Positions 1 through 8,772 are shown, numbered from the stretch's first letter. The stretch is DNA of 64,000 nucleotides from Methanothrix sp. (GCF_024518575.1 NZ_JANIHG010000003.1:20571-84570); one strand, 5' to 3'. Program-made: numbers and translations. The notes: a model not told the origin generated them from the sequence alone.

Positions 1-6
1 GATTCT

Positions 7-519
7 TTGTCGCGAAGCTCCGCAGAAGGTTTTCAGCTGGTGAATAAAGATACAGTGGTATCGATGTGGGTGGAGAGGTTTGGAATCCCTGAAGATGTCT
101 TCGAGGGATTCAGCTTCTTCAGACGCGGCAGAATGATATGGGCGTTCAGCCTCCCAGAGATCCCGCCGTTCAGATGCGAGAGCATTGGGATGAGGGTTAT
201 ATCGATGCGCGAGAGCCCGTGGAAGCCAACAACATACGCCCTCCAGCTCTGGGGACGGCATGCGAGAAAGAACGTCATCGATCTGGATGATGAGATGGCG
301 AGACGCTTCTTCGCGGGCGAGAGCCTGGAGCTGAGAGCGCAGGTGGATAGAGGTTACGTGGTCGTCACGCACATGGGCTCTGTGATGGGGTGCGGCCTGT
401 ACACGCCCGGAAGGCTGATCTCGCAGCTCCCAAGGGAGCGCAGGATTCTTGAGATCGATGATAGATCCGCATCAAGATATGCACAGCCTGAGGATGCGCA
501 TCATGAATGCTCAGAGTGA
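7..519 (+). CDS. Small protein of uncertain family, possibly PUA-like; may begin upstream of the window
   Basis: The frame is open to the left edge, so the TTG at 7 may not be the true start. The product is about 170 residues, soluble, with no signal or membrane segment. Its middle part (FSFFRRGRMIWAFS, then a Trp/Gly-rich stretch) recalls the small PUA-like domain that archaea carry as a free protein and that also ends some RsmF-type RNA methyltransferases. That resemblance is from memory only and is weak. The 3' end overlaps the following cofH frame by up to 71 bp, depending on the cofH start, which suggests co-transcription with it. Confidence 0.5.
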   Translation: MSRSSAEGFQLVNKDTVVSMWVERFGIPEDVFEGFSFFRRGRMIWAFSLPEIPPFRCESIGMRVISMRESPWKPTTYALQLWGRHARKNVIDLDDEMARRFFAGESLELRAQVDRGYVVVTHMGSVMGCGLYTPGRLISQLPRERRILEIDDRSASRYAQPEDAHHECSE

Positions 520-1564
520 ATCCTACAAATACGAATCTCCAGACCGCGCGATGCTGGACCGCGATCTGATGCGATCCCTCTGGCGCAGCCCGATGAGGCT
601 TTTCTCCCTCTCACGCCGGCTGCAGGAGAAGTGCTGCGGCAGAGAGATAACCTATGTCATAAACAGGAACATCAATTTCACAAACATATGCGTTGGAAGC
701 TGCAGATTCTGCGCATTCAGGAAGGAAGATGGTTACATCCTTACACATGAGGATCTCCTCCGGAAGGCAGAGGAGGCTGAGAGGATGGGCGCCACGGAGA
801 TCTGCCTCCAGGGCGGGCTGGCGCCAGGATTGACCCTGGAGGACTACTGCGAGATGCTTGAGGTACTGAAGTCCAGCTATCCCTCGATGCATCTCCATGC
901 CTACTCACCAATGGAGGTACTTCACATGTCGAGGGCCTCCGGCGTGGATATCAGGGACGCGCTCCGCGCTCTGAGAGATTCCGGCCTGGATTCGATGCCA
1001 GGAACCGCTGCTGAGCTGCTGGTCGACTCTGTGAGGCGGCAGATATGCCCTGATAAGCTCAGCACAGCAGAATGGTCTTTTATCATAAAATCTGCACACA
1101 GGATGGGCATACCAACGACATCGACCATGCTCTACGGTCACATAGAGAATTTCGAGGAGAGGCTGAGCCATCTGGAGATCATCCGCTCCATACAGATGGA
1201 GACCGGAGGGTTCACAGAGTTCGTGCTGCTTCCCTTCGTCCCGGGAAACACGGAGCTCAGAGGGGTCGCGAAGACTCCGGATATCCTTGAGAACCTGAAG
1301 ATGCATGCACTGGCAAGGGTGGCGCTCTATCCGCATATCAAGAACATCCAGGCGAGCTGGGTGAAGCTCGGCAGGGAGGTCGCAGGAGCCGCAATGGAAT
1401 GGGGAGCCAACGACCTCGGCGGGACGCTCATGGAGGAGAACATATCGAGATGCGCAGGATCCAGCGAGGGGCAGTACATGTCACCGGATGAGTTCAAGGA
1501 TCTGATAAAGAGGCATGGGAGGATACCTGTCCAGCGGGACACGCTGTACAGGAAGATTTGCTGA
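449..1564 (+). CDS. cofH: 7,8-didemethyl-8-hydroxy-5-deazariboflavin synthase subunit CofH
   Basis: Radical-SAM enzyme that, with CofG, joins a tyrosine-derived unit to the ribityl-diaminouracil precursor to make Fo, the chromophore of coenzyme F420. The motif CVGSCRFC (Cys81, 85 and 88 from the TTG start) is the CxxxCxxC iron-sulfur site. The following GGLAPGLTLEDY and HAYSPMEV segments are typical of CofH rather than CofG. About 371 residues, close to the usual length. The TTG at 449 overlaps the preceding gene by 71 bp; in-frame ATGs at 458, 479, 494 and 503 are possible starts and all keep the catalytic barrel. F420 is the main hydride carrier of methanogens. No cofG is present in the window. 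Confidence 0.93.
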   Translation: MRSMIDPHQDMHSLRMRIMNAQSESYKYESPDRAMLDRDLMRSLWRSPMRLFSLSRRLQEKCCGREITYVINRNINFTNICVGSCRFCAFRKEDGYILTHEDLLRKAEEAERMGATEICLQGGLAPGLTLEDYCEMLEVLKSSYPSMHLHAYSPMEVLHMSRASGVDIRDALRALRDSGLDSMPGTAAELLVDSVRRQICPDKLSTAEWSFIIKSAHRMGIPTTSTMLYGHIENFEERLSHLEIIRSIQMETGGFTEFVLLPFVPGNTELRGVAKTPDILENLKMHALARVALYPHIKNIQASWVKLGREVAGAAMEWGANDLGGTLMEENISRCAGSSEGQYMSPDEFKDLIKRHGRIPVQRDTLYRKIC

Positions 1565-1613
1565 TATCTGGGCGTGCGCAAAAATCCCTCGAATCTTGGT
1601 GCCGACCTCGAGC

Positions 1614-1706
1614 TCAGTATCCTCTCATTATCTTCACCACGATCCTCGCGATCATGTAGGCGATCAGAAACACTATCACGTAGAAGAGTATCTCAGCGAT
1701 CTCCAA
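1614..1706 (-). CDS. Possible 30-residue single-pass membrane peptide
   Basis: A TTG-started frame lies 35 bp downstream of the aconitase stop on the same strand. An AGGAGGTT Shine-Dalgarno (complement of 1713-1720) sits 7 nt before the TTG, which is good spacing. The peptide begins MEIAEILFY, has about 20 hydrophobic residues, then a basic tail (ARIVVKIMRGY), as in tiny inner-face membrane peptides. I recognise no family. What is seen is a start signal plus a coherent transmembrane segment; that it is translated is inference. It could be a chance frame. Confidence 0.42.
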   Translation of the reverse strand: MEIAEILFYVIVFLIAYMIARIVVKIMRGY

Positions 1707-1741
1707 CCACGCAACCTCCTTTTATCATCAGTCGAATCATA

Positions 1742-3682
1742 TCAACTTCTTCTCACAGTGTATGGAAGCAGCCCACCTGCGATGAGTATATCCCTCTGAC
1801 GCCTGCTGAGCTCCATCCGGAGCGGGATCTCCTGATCTCCAGCAATCGCCTTTACCTGTGACTCCCCGCTCTCCAGGGCCCGCCGGATCTCAGGAATGGT
1901 TATGCTCATGCCCTGATAGAGGCTATCGTAATCGGATTCCCTGACGAAGTAGAGCGGCAGTATCCCGAAGTTCACCAGGTTCGCGGCATGTATCCTCTCT
2001 ATGGACTTCGCTATGACCGCCTTCACCCCAAGATACATCGGACACATCGCAGCATGCTCCCTCGATGATCCCTGGCCGTAGCTCACACCCGCTACAATGA
2101 TGTTATGCAGTCCCTTATCACGGATCTCCGCCGCCCTCCTCGGGAACTCCTGGTCTAGCGGCTCGAAGACGAACGTCGAGTACTTCGGCACGTTCGACCT
2201 GTACTTGAGCCGCGAGCCGGCTGGCATTATGTGATCCGTGGTTATGTTGTCCTCTACCTTTATTGTGACGACCCCTTTTATGCTCTCAGGCATCGGCGTG
2301 TTCCTCGGAGGCTCGCCTATGTTCGGACCTCTGAATATCCTTACTTTGGCCCTCTCCTGAGCTGGCTTTGGAGTTATGATCATGCTGTCATCTATCTCAA
2401 ACCTCTCCGGCATCTCCACCCTCGGAAACTCGATGCCGAGATCTGATGGATCGACAAACTCGCCTGCTATCGCAGCTGCAGCCGCGACCACGGGGCTCGT
2501 CAGGTAGACATTTGCGCTCGGAGTTCCTGATCTGCCCTTGAAGTTCCTGTTGCTCGTTCTGACCGAGACAGCATCTGTGCCCGGCGACATGCTGTTGCCT
2601 ATGCAGAAGCCGCATGCGCTCTCGAGGATTCTAGCGCCGAAGGCTATGAGATCGTCAAGTGCGCCACTCCTGGCCATCATCCTGAGAACCTGTCTCGAGC
2701 CGGGGGCGACCCCAAAGCTGACGCCTGGCGGCAGATGCCTTCCCTTGACCATTCGAGAGACGGTCATCATATCAGTGTATGACGAGTTTGTGCAAGAGCC
2801 TACGAGCACCTGGTCAACACGCATCCCCTCAACATCGCGCAGTGGGACCACATTCCCAGGGCTGTGTGGAGCGGCAACCAGCGGCTCTAGCTCCGAGAGG
2901 TCGATCTCGATGGTCTTATCGTACTCTGCACCTTCATCAGGTGCAAGCGGCATCCAATGCTCAGGCCTGCCCTGTGCCGCCAGGAACCTTCTGGTCTGAT
3001 CATCGCTCGGGAATATCGATGTCGTGACGCCCGTCTCAGCGCCCATGTTAGTGATCGTCGCCCTGTCAGGCACGGTGAGCCCCTGAATGCCCTCGCCAGT
3101 GTACTCGCAAACCCACCCCACATTCCCCTTCGTCGAGAGTATCTGCAGCACCTTCAGTATGACATCCTTCGGGGTGACCCAGGGCTGGAGCTCTCCTGTC
3201 AGATGCACCTCCATCACCCTGGGAGCTGTCAGGTAGTAAGGCCCGCCGCCCATGGCCACAGCCACATCGAGCCCACCAGCGCCTATGGCTATCATCCCCA
3301 GGCCGCCGCCTGTCGGGGTGTGGCTGTCCGAACCAAGCAGCGTCTTTCCGGGCCGCCCGAACCTCTCAAGATGTACCTGATGGCATATGCCATTGCCAGG
3401 GCGTGAGAAGTATATGCCGTAACGCTCAGCGACCGACTGTAGATACCTGTGATCGTCAGCGTTCTCGAACCCGACCTGTATCGTGTTGTGATCAACATAG
3501 CTCACAGAGATCTCTGTGGCTATGCTCTCGAGTCCCATCGACTCGAACTGAAGATACGCCATAGTGCCGGTCGCATCCTGTGTCAGGGTCTGGTCTATCC
3601 TTATGCCTATCTCGCTTCCCGGCTCATATGTGCCATCCACGAGATGATCCCTCAGGATCTTCTCAGTAAGGGTGTATCCCAT
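1742..3682 (-). CDS. Aconitate hydratase (single-chain, 646 residues)
   Basis: Interconverts citrate and isocitrate through cis-aconitate, feeding the oxidative branch of the incomplete citric acid cycle that gives 2-oxoglutarate for glutamate. GSDSHTPTGGG, GSCTNSSYTDM and CGFCIGN carry the active-site and 4Fe-4S cysteine features of the family. The C-terminal swivel domain includes SYGQGSSREHA. The length suits the short fused type related to LeuC plus LeuD, not the 900-residue AcnA. I chose the ATG at 3682 over the frame opening at 3718 because GGGGAGGG lies 7 nt before it and the protein then begins MGYTLTEKI, as in relatives. A homoaconitase or isopropylmalate isomerase role is less likely given the fused layout. 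Confidence 0.88.
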   Translation of the reverse strand: MGYTLTEKILRDHLVDGTYEPGSEIGIRIDQTLTQDATGTMAYLQFESMGLESIATEISVSYVDHNTIQVGFENADDHRYLQSVAERYGIYFSRPGNGICHQVHLERFGRPGKTLLGSDSHTPTGGGLGMIAIGAGGLDVAVAMGGGPYYLTAPRVMEVHLTGELQPWVTPKDVILKVLQILSTKGNVGWVCEYTGEGIQGLTVPDRATITNMGAETGVTTSIFPSDDQTRRFLAAQGRPEHWMPLAPDEGAEYDKTIEIDLSELEPLVAAPHSPGNVVPLRDVEGMRVDQVLVGSCTNSSYTDMMTVSRMVKGRHLPPGVSFGVAPGSRQVLRMMARSGALDDLIAFGARILESACGFCIGNSMSPGTDAVSVRTSNRNFKGRSGTPSANVYLTSPVVAAAAAIAGEFVDPSDLGIEFPRVEMPERFEIDDSMIITPKPAQERAKVRIFRGPNIGEPPRNTPMPESIKGVVTIKVEDNITTDHIMPAGSRLKYRSNVPKYSTFVFEPLDQEFPRRAAEIRDKGLHNIIVAGVSYGQGSSREHAAMCPMYLGVKAVIAKSIERIHAANLVNFGILPLYFVRESDYDSLYQGMSITIPEIRRALESGESQVKAIAGDQEIPLRMELSRRQRDILIAGGLLPYTVRRS

Positions 3683-4111
3683 CCAGTTGCCCTCCCCAAA
3701 CAGTGATCTCCAATTCAATCTTCCGTATCAGGGACCTCTTCAGCATCTCACATGCCCCGTAGAGCGTGACGACTTCCCTCCGACGCTGTGTCCCGCCTCG
3801 ATACGCCATCTGTATGCTGCGTGTCCCATTAATCACACAAACAGCTGGCGCTCTGCATAGCGAATGGATGTGGCGCAGAAATTTCCAGCGCTCACAGAGC
3901 TGTTGGATGTCGAAACTGCTGATACATAATTCCGAGCCAATTGATATACACTTTTCTGTTGTAGTCCGGAAACTGAGACCGCGACCATCATGCGCAGTGC
4001 AGCATCTACAAACCATAGGCGTACCGATCCGGCTAATAGCCAGCATCTGCAAAGCCCAAATACCCTCTCCCGAGACTCCCTCCGGAGCGATGGAAAGGTA
4101 AACTTTCCGGC
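3683..4111. other. 429-bp gap between aconitase and thioesterase genes, no gene seen
   Basis: Frames here on both strands have no start signals and no recognisable products. A TATA-like ATATAC near 3943-3951 read on the minus strand could serve the aconitase gene, but would leave a leader of more than 200 nt. Confidence 0.4.
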
Positions 4112-4534
4112 TCAGTCGAACTGTATGCTCTTGTCCATTCTGTAGGCCATCGCAAGGCATGCGGCCTTCAGCTCACCCTCCGCGTTTCTGACCTCTATGT
4201 TGTAGGTGGATATCCTCCGCGTTCTGCTGACCTCTCTCGCCTCTGCGTAGAGCGTCTCATCAGGAGTTGCAGGCCTGAGATAGTCCACTGTCACGCTTAT
4301 CGCCACAGCGACTGTACCGTGAGAGTTCGCAGCTGCGCCGAATGCCTGGTCTATCAGGGAGAATATCGCCCCGCCATGGACGGTTCCGAAGAAGTTTTTG
4401 TTATCATCGGATGGCTCCATCTCGACCTTCGAGTATCCCTCCTTCAGCTCAACCAGCCGCATGCCAAGCCTTCGCGCGAAAGGCTGCTCATCGACCTTTG
4501 CATGAAGCCTCTCCAACACCCCAGGTGGTTCCAT
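4112..4534 (-). CDS. PaaI-family hotdog-fold thioesterase
   Basis: About 140 residues. The segment HGGAIFSLIDQAFGAAAN is the hotdog helix, whose HGG and following acidic residue shape the thioester site in PaaI-type acyl-CoA thioesterases. The N-terminal part (MEPPGVLERLHAKVDEQPFA) and the strand motif VTVDYLRPA also fit. The physiological substrate cannot be told from sequence; aryl-acetyl-CoA or short acyl-CoA are the known options in the family. The frame is open further upstream, to 4627. I prefer the ATG at 4534 because the extra N-terminus does not look like the family, but no strong Shine-Dalgarno is present. It lies just beyond the end of the ACDS operon, on the same strand, behind a terminator. 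Confidence 0.8.
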   Translation of the reverse strand: MEPPGVLERLHAKVDEQPFARRLGMRLVELKEGYSKVEMEPSDDNKNFFGTVHGGAIFSLIDQAFGAAANSHGTVAVAISVTVDYLRPATPDETLYAEAREVSRTRRISTYNIEVRNAEGELKAACLAMAYRMDKSIQFD

Positions 4535-4727
4535 GGGTGATGCTTGTCCAAGGATGTACATAAAACCCATGTTCTTATGGGCCCTTATCTCCCAGAACGT
4601 CATTTTGCGGGGCGATCTGGCCGGCACACCTCAACTAGGGCACCTGCCACATCCGGAAAGCTGAGAAACGGGACGAACAGCAGTTGTAGGGTCGTGACCG
4701 CAGAAGAAAAAGAGAAACAGAGAGCTG

Positions 4728-4747
4728 CAGGGGGCATCAACCCCCTG
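4728..4747 (-). terminator. Hairpin terminator after cdhE
   Basis: CAGGGGG and CCCCCTG form a perfect 7-bp stem with a 6-nt loop, 4 nt past the cdhE stop. Read on the minus strand it is followed by a T-rich stretch (complement of 4700-4720). It marks the end of the ACDS transcript. Confidence 0.7.
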
Positions 4748-4751
4748 GGCT

Positions 4752-6164
4752 TCACTTCGGTGGCCAGTAGCTCTTCATCCAGTCGACTATGCGCCCGGAG
4801 TCCTCTGGACCAACCAGAATCTTCACCTTTCCGCCGAAGAGATCCTCGAGCTCGCCGCTGAACTTCGCCGCCATGCCCGGCAGAACAATCGACGGATACT
4901 TCATCTTCGTGAGGTCGAAGTCGGCTTCCTTGAACGCATCGACGATCTTCTGCGGGTTCAGCTGGCCGCCAGCGACAGATGCCTGCACGCCGATGCCATC
5001 GGTGTTGATGGACATGATGTAGGCGTCGATGTTGTTCGAGGCGACATCCGATTCCACTGTGTAGTATGTGAGGGCGAAGTTGGTCGTGACAAAGACGGGA
5101 GACTCCTCCGTCGGGTTCCCGACCTTGTAGATTCCCGGCTTGACCTGGACAGGTCTTCTCGGGTCGGTGTAGATGTTGTACCTGAGATGCATGTCAGGCA
5201 TCACGCAGTGCGGCTCGATGCAGTGCTTGATCATTATCGAGGCGCCGCGTATGACAAACGTCGCTGTAAGTATCGACTCCCAGTAGGCAGCCCTCACTGG
5301 GTCCTTGGTCGTGAACCATGCGTTGATGGGCAGGGCGATCGTCGGGTATGCGATATCCTTCTGCCCCTCCTCCAGCGCCGCTCTTCTCAGCTTGAGAAGG
5401 TTGTGCAGCGACTCCTGGAGCTTCTTGCCGTTCGGAGCAGTCCCGAAGTCCAGCACCAGGTCATGGATGCCCATCTGCTCAAAGGTAACAGCCATCGATT
5501 TGAGGCCGTCAAGATCGAAGGGCACGCTTAGAACGACCGGCACGTTGAACTCGTGGACGAGCTTTGCTACCTCCTGCCAGTTCTCCTTGTTGGCTGCGTA
5601 GACCAGCGGCCTGGTCTTGGCTGCGACCTCGAGGCCTGCCCTCAGGACCTTCGGATCGAATGAGCACAGGATCATCGGATAGTCTGTGGTCTCCATGACC
5701 TTCTTCACGCACGCTGCGAACTTCGCGGGATCGCCAGAGGTCGACCGGACGGCGATCATCTCCACGCGTTCCCACTTGCCTATGTAGAACTTCTTCCAGG
5801 TGCTTATCTTCTTGACGCGCTCGACGAGCGCTGCCTCCTCCATTGTATCTGTGACATCGTAGGCGAACGGCGGCTTGTTGAAGAACGTCATCTGGTGGCG
5901 GTACATGACATCCTCGCCGCCGACCTTCAGCTCCTTATCCCCTGTGCCAACATATACAAGGCGTATCTCAGGAGCGACTATGGACTTGAGCGTCTCGTAC
6001 TTCTTCGCGTACTTCTTCTCCTCGGCCAGCGGTGTGCACTCCTCAACGCGCTTCGACCTGTCGATCAGAGCTGCTGCAAACGCCATGCATGTCTGCAGCC
6101 CGCACTTGCCGCAGTTGGTCTGGGGAAGATGTTTGTAAAGATTCAGGGGGCTCTTTTCCTTCAT
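4752..6164 (-). CDS. cdhE: ACDS complex subunit gamma (corrinoid iron-sulfur protein, large subunit)
   Basis: 470 residues. With CdhD it forms the corrinoid/iron-sulfur protein that carries the methyl group between acetyl-CoA synthase and tetrahydrosarcinapterin during acetate cleavage. The N-terminus holds the 4Fe-4S site TNCGKCGLQTCMAF with a further Cys about 12 residues on (VEECTPL). A TIM-barrel follows, then a C-terminal corrinoid-binding part ending in a SDGIG-like nucleotide-type fold (SINTDGIGVQ). The start ATG is 5 nt beyond the cdhD stop with GGAGG overlapping the end of cdhD. It is the last gene of the operon before a hairpin terminator. Codon use is strongly biased, as expected for an abundant enzyme. 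Confidence 0.96.
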   Translation of the reverse strand: MKEKSPLNLYKHLPQTNCGKCGLQTCMAFAAALIDRSKRVEECTPLAEEKKYAKKYETLKSIVAPEIRLVYVGTGDKELKVGGEDVMYRHQMTFFNKPPFAYDVTDTMEEAALVERVKKISTWKKFYIGKWERVEMIAVRSTSGDPAKFAACVKKVMETTDYPMILCSFDPKVLRAGLEVAAKTRPLVYAANKENWQEVAKLVHEFNVPVVLSVPFDLDGLKSMAVTFEQMGIHDLVLDFGTAPNGKKLQESLHNLLKLRRAALEEGQKDIAYPTIALPINAWFTTKDPVRAAYWESILTATFVIRGASIMIKHCIEPHCVMPDMHLRYNIYTDPRRPVQVKPGIYKVGNPTEESPVFVTTNFALTYYTVESDVASNNIDAYIMSINTDGIGVQASVAGGQLNPQKIVDAFKEADFDLTKMKYPSIVLPGMAAKFSGELEDLFGGKVKILVGPEDSGRIVDWMKSYWPPK

Positions 6165-6169
6165 CGCTA

Positions 6170-7528
6170 TCAGACCTCCATCTTGACCCAGTTGGTAATA
6201 TCAGGAGTCTGCGCATCTATCAGTCCCATGAGAGTCTGTGTGATCTCCTGGAGGTAAGCGACCGCCATCGGATGCATCATCATGAACAGATCCACACCGG
6301 CCATCGCGAGCGAGAAGCCTGTTATGATCTCCCATATCGGGCCTCTGAGCATCCTGTCGCCCCAGTCGGAGTCCTCCTTGTTGGGCGAGCGGACCATCCA
6401 GGCCTCCCTCACGCCCCAGGCGTTTGTCGTGCCTGAAGACATCGGGAATGTGAGCTCCTCGTCTCCCTTCAGGGCACCGAGCCTTATGCGCTCCATGTTG
6501 GTGTACGCGAAGTCGAGACCGTATGCGAGAGCAGCCGTGGTCGGATCCATCACTATCGACTCCCTGGGAACTCCGGCGACCTTCATCAGCTTCCTGTTGA
6601 GCTCCTTCTGGGAGTTGATCTCGAGCTGCGTCCATGCCAGGCAGACATGTCCGTTGTCAACGCACGCCTTCCCGATCTTCTCCCAGTCCATGTTCAGGTT
6701 GGCGCTTGCAATGAGCGCGCGCTCGCCCTGGGCGACCTCAGCGGCTGCCTTGAGCACCTCAGGATCCTTGTCCGGGTTGCCCGAGCCGCCGATGCATATC
6801 GGGACGTCCACAGCCTGGAGAACCTCCTCAACGGTCTTCGCAGCCTCTCTCGGCGGCGTATCCTTCAGGAGCGGATCTGTGCTGATGAGGTGTATTGTGA
6901 CGAGATCAGCGCCGAACTTTTTGACAGCCTTCTTCGCCCACTCGCCGGGATCGTTGATGACATCCTCGTAGTGCATCTTGACTGCCTTTGCCATGCCGAT
7001 GGGCATGTCGAAGACGTCCATCGTGACCACGGGCCTGTGTGGCATTGGCGCATCGTAGAAGAACGGCAGCGCCTTCTCCCCGCCGATCTTTATCGTGTGA
7101 CCTCTGCTTCCTCCATCAGCCTTCGTGGCTCCAAGCGTGACCTCCTGGATCGGGTACTTCCAGGTATCATCGATTCCGACCTGGAACTTCGCCTGGACCA
7201 GGCTGGTGGCAACCTTCCACTCAGGCACCTTGGCTGCCGCCTCCACCACCGCAGCTGGAGCTGGAGATATCGCGTGTGCAACTGCAGCAGGCTGCAGCAG
7301 AGCATCGACCGGATATCCCATGCTCCTGGCGAACTTTACGAGCTGCACCGCGATCTGGGCAACCTCCTGACCGAAGTAGTAGGCGAAGAGCGGCCCTATC
7401 CCAGCAGCTCCTGTATCTATCTCGATCTCTATATCGCCCTCGATGGATACACCCTCGATGGCCTCAACGCCATATTCCGCCAATGTCTTGTTCAGATCTG
7501 ATAATTTGATCTTCTTCTCCTCTGCCAT
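6170..7528 (-). CDS. cdhD: ACDS complex subunit delta (corrinoid iron-sulfur protein, small subunit)
   Basis: About 452 residues, TIM-barrel family. It partners CdhE in binding the cobamide and moving the methyl group. Recognisable parts are the Ala/Pro-rich linker near residues 100-120 ([17 protein letters not shown]), [13 protein letters not shown], and [14 protein letters not shown] chose the ATG at 7528 rather than the GTG at 7537 because GGGTGAT lies about 5 nt before it, the common ribosome site of this genome. It follows cooC by 12 bp and precedes cdhE by 5 bp, so the three are surely co-transcribed. Confidence 0.95.
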   Translation of the reverse strand: MAEEKKIKLSDLNKTLAEYGVEAIEGVSIEGDIEIEIDTGAAGIGPLFAYYFGQEVAQIAVQLVKFARSMGYPVDALLQPAAVAHAISPAPAAVVEAAAKVPEWKVATSLVQAKFQVGIDDTWKYPIQEVTLGATKADGGSRGHTIKIGGEKALPFFYDAPMPHRPVVTMDVFDMPIGMAKAVKMHYEDVINDPGEWAKKAVKKFGADLVTIHLISTDPLLKDTPPREAAKTVEEVLQAVDVPICIGGSGNPDKDPEVLKAAAEVAQGERALIASANLNMDWEKIGKACVDNGHVCLAWTQLEINSQKELNRKLMKVAGVPRESIVMDPTTAALAYGLDFAYTNMERIRLGALKGDEELTFPMSSGTTNAWGVREAWMVRSPNKEDSDWGDRMLRGPIWEIITGFSLAMAGVDLFMMMHPMAVAYLQEITQTLMGLIDAQTPDITNWVKMEV

Positions 7529-7540
7529 ATAAATCACCCT

Positions 7541-8302
7541 TTAAATACCCAGAGCCTTGACGACATGCTCCTCGATCTCCTTCACCGAGGGGGTGTCATC
7601 AGGCAGGTTGATCAATGGGTCTCCCACCAGATCGAAGTTGGCTAACCTCTCATCGTAGGGGATCGTGCCGATAACATTGAGGCTCACGGACTTGGCGTTC
7701 TCGATGATCTTCTCCCTGTTACCCTCTGTCACCTTGTTCGCGATGACGTAGAGGTTGTTGTACTTGAGACCCAGCTCCGCGGCCAGTTCCCTGATCCGCT
7801 CTCCTGTGGTGAGACCACGTCTGGAGGAGTCCGTCACCACGATCAACGAGTCCAGATCCGGGATCACCTTCCTGCTGAAGTGCTCGAGGCCTGCAGCTGT
7901 GTCTATTATGGTGATATCGTACTGATCTATCAGCCTGTCCATTATGCCTCTCAGAAGATTGTTGACAAAACAGTAACACCCCGAGCCCTCGGGTTTGCCC
8001 ATGACCAGGAGATCGTAGCCATTCTCCTCCACAAGGATCTCGAAGATCTTCGCCTCGAAGAGCCTCTCCTTGTCCGTGTCAGGCGGTGTGGTGTACCTGG
8101 CCTCCTGCATGAACTCCCTCATGTCCCCGACGGTCTTCGTCACCTCAACGCCAAGAGCATCGGCGAGGTTTGAATCCGGATCTGCATCTATCACAAGAAC
8201 GCGGTATCTTTTGCCGCTTTTGATCAGATATCTGACCAGAAGAGCGGAGACTGCAGTCTTGCCAGTACCGCCCTTGCCCGTTATCGCTATTACTCTCCCC
8301 AA
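7541..8302 (-). CDS. cooC: CooC-type ATPase, nickel insertion into CO dehydrogenase/ACS
   Basis: 253 residues, a MinD/ArsA-class P-loop ATPase. The deviant Walker A GKGGTGKTA is at residues 10-18, and VLVIDADPDSNLADALG and DTAAGLEHFSRK are the switch regions. CooC proteins use ATP to load nickel into the C-cluster of CO dehydrogenase; here it sits inside the ACDS operon, which supports that role. The start is TTG at 8302 with GGAAGG about 9 nt upstream. It lies 13 bp after the second mini-protein and just before cdhD, the usual place in methanogen ACDS operons. Confidence 0.92.
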   Translation of the reverse strand: MGRVIAITGKGGTGKTAVSALLVRYLIKSGKRYRVLVIDADPDSNLADALGVEVTKTVGDMREFMQEARYTTPPDTDKERLFEAKIFEILVEENGYDLLVMGKPEGSGCYCFVNNLLRGIMDRLIDQYDITIIDTAAGLEHFSRKVIPDLDSLIVVTDSSRRGLTTGERIRELAAELGLKYNNLYVIANKVTEGNREKIIENAKSVSLNVIGTIPYDERLANFDLVGDPLINLPDDTPSVKEIEEHVVKALGI

Positions 8303-8315
8303 GATCGAGCCTTCC

Positions 8316-8513
8316 TTACTTCTTCTGCTTTATGACTACTTCCTGAATATGTACACTCGCGCCTCTGAGCTCCAGGATTATGCCCTGAGATCCGCCGGCT
8401 GCGGGCATGGCAAACGCCGGGGCTGCAGCGGGTGCAGCAGCCGCAGGAGCTGCAGCAGCGGGAGCAGCCGCGGGCGCAGCCGCCTCCTTCTTCTTAAGCA
8501 CTAGCTTCGCCAT
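8316..8513 (-). CDS. Ala/Pro-rich mini-protein 2 of the ACDS operon
   Basis: 65 residues from the ATG at 8513, with GGAGG 8 nt before it, a strong start. Three parts: a short basic strand (MAKLVLKKKE), a linker of about 30 residues made almost only of Ala and Pro ending in FAMPAAGG, and an amphipathic C-terminal strand pair (GIILELRGASVHIQEVVIKQ). It is a paralog of the gene just upstream; the first two parts are nearly identical while the C-terminal 20 residues have diverged. Function is unknown to me. The linker recalls the flexible Ala/Pro arms of acyl-carrying enzyme complexes. Its place between cdhC and cooC suggests a structural or tether role in ACDS, which is inference. Confidence 0.78.
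   Translation of the reverse strand: MAKLVLKKKEAAAPAAAPAAAAPAAAAPAAAPAFAMPAAGGSQGIILELRGASVHIQEVVIKQKK
8392..8495 (-). repeat. 104-bp direct repeat, copy B (linker of mini-protein 2)
   Basis: Matches 8635-8738 at 103 of 104 positions by eye; the only difference is at 8466 (A) against 8709 (G). The repeat covers the Ala/Pro linker and stops short of the differing C-terminal coding part. Confidence 0.95.
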
Positions 8514-8567
8514 CTTCAAAACCTCCCTCTCTTTCTCCCTCACAAAAATATATGGTAGACAGGTGTT

Positions 8568-8756
8568 CTACTTTGCCAGAACCACCTTGTCTATTGTTAT
8601 CTTCGCGTCCTTCAGCACCAGCTTTATGCCAGCACCGCCGGCTGCGGGCATGGCAAACGCCGGGGCTGCAGCGGGTGCAGCAGCCGCAGGAGCTGCAGCA
8701 GCGGGAGCGGCCGCGGGCGCAGCCGCCTCCTTCTTCTTCAATACCAGCTTGCCCAT
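8568..8756 (-). CDS. Ala/Pro-rich mini-protein 1 of the ACDS operon
   Basis: 62 residues from the ATG at 8756, with GGAGG 8 nt upstream; the longer frame to 8771 lacks such a site. Layout matches mini-protein 2: basic strand MGKLVLKKKE, an Ala/Pro linker, FAMPAAGG, then the amphipathic segment GIKLVLKDAKITIDKVVLAK. The N-terminal KLVLKKKE and C-terminal KLVLKDAK resemble each other, as if one strand were repeated at both ends of the arm. It starts 17 bp after the cdhC stop. Neither this nor its paralog is a subunit I can name. CdhC here ends without an Ala/Pro tail, so these could be detached tail modules (inference). Confidence 0.8.
   Translation of the reverse strand: MGKLVLKKKEAAAPAAAPAAAAPAAAAPAAAPAFAMPAAGGAGIKLVLKDAKITIDKVVLAK
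8635..8738 (-). repeat. 104-bp direct repeat, copy A (linker of mini-protein 1)
   Basis: Partner of 8392-8495, offset 243 bp, one mismatch. It lies within the coding part for the Ala/Pro linker. Confidence 0.95.
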
Positions 8757-8772
8757 TTCAAAATCCTCCAAC

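Noticed and set aside
3663..4160. 165-residue minus-strand frame in the gap after the thioesterase gene
   Set aside because: No ribosome site, odd composition, overlaps both neighbours; no recognisable product.
6647..7501. 284-residue + strand frame opposite cdhD
   Set aside because: Antisense shadow of cdhD, which has clear family motifs.
8316..8756. The mini-protein repeats as a CRISPR-like or tandem-repeat locus
   Set aside because: Only two copies, each within a coding frame with its own start and different C-terminus.
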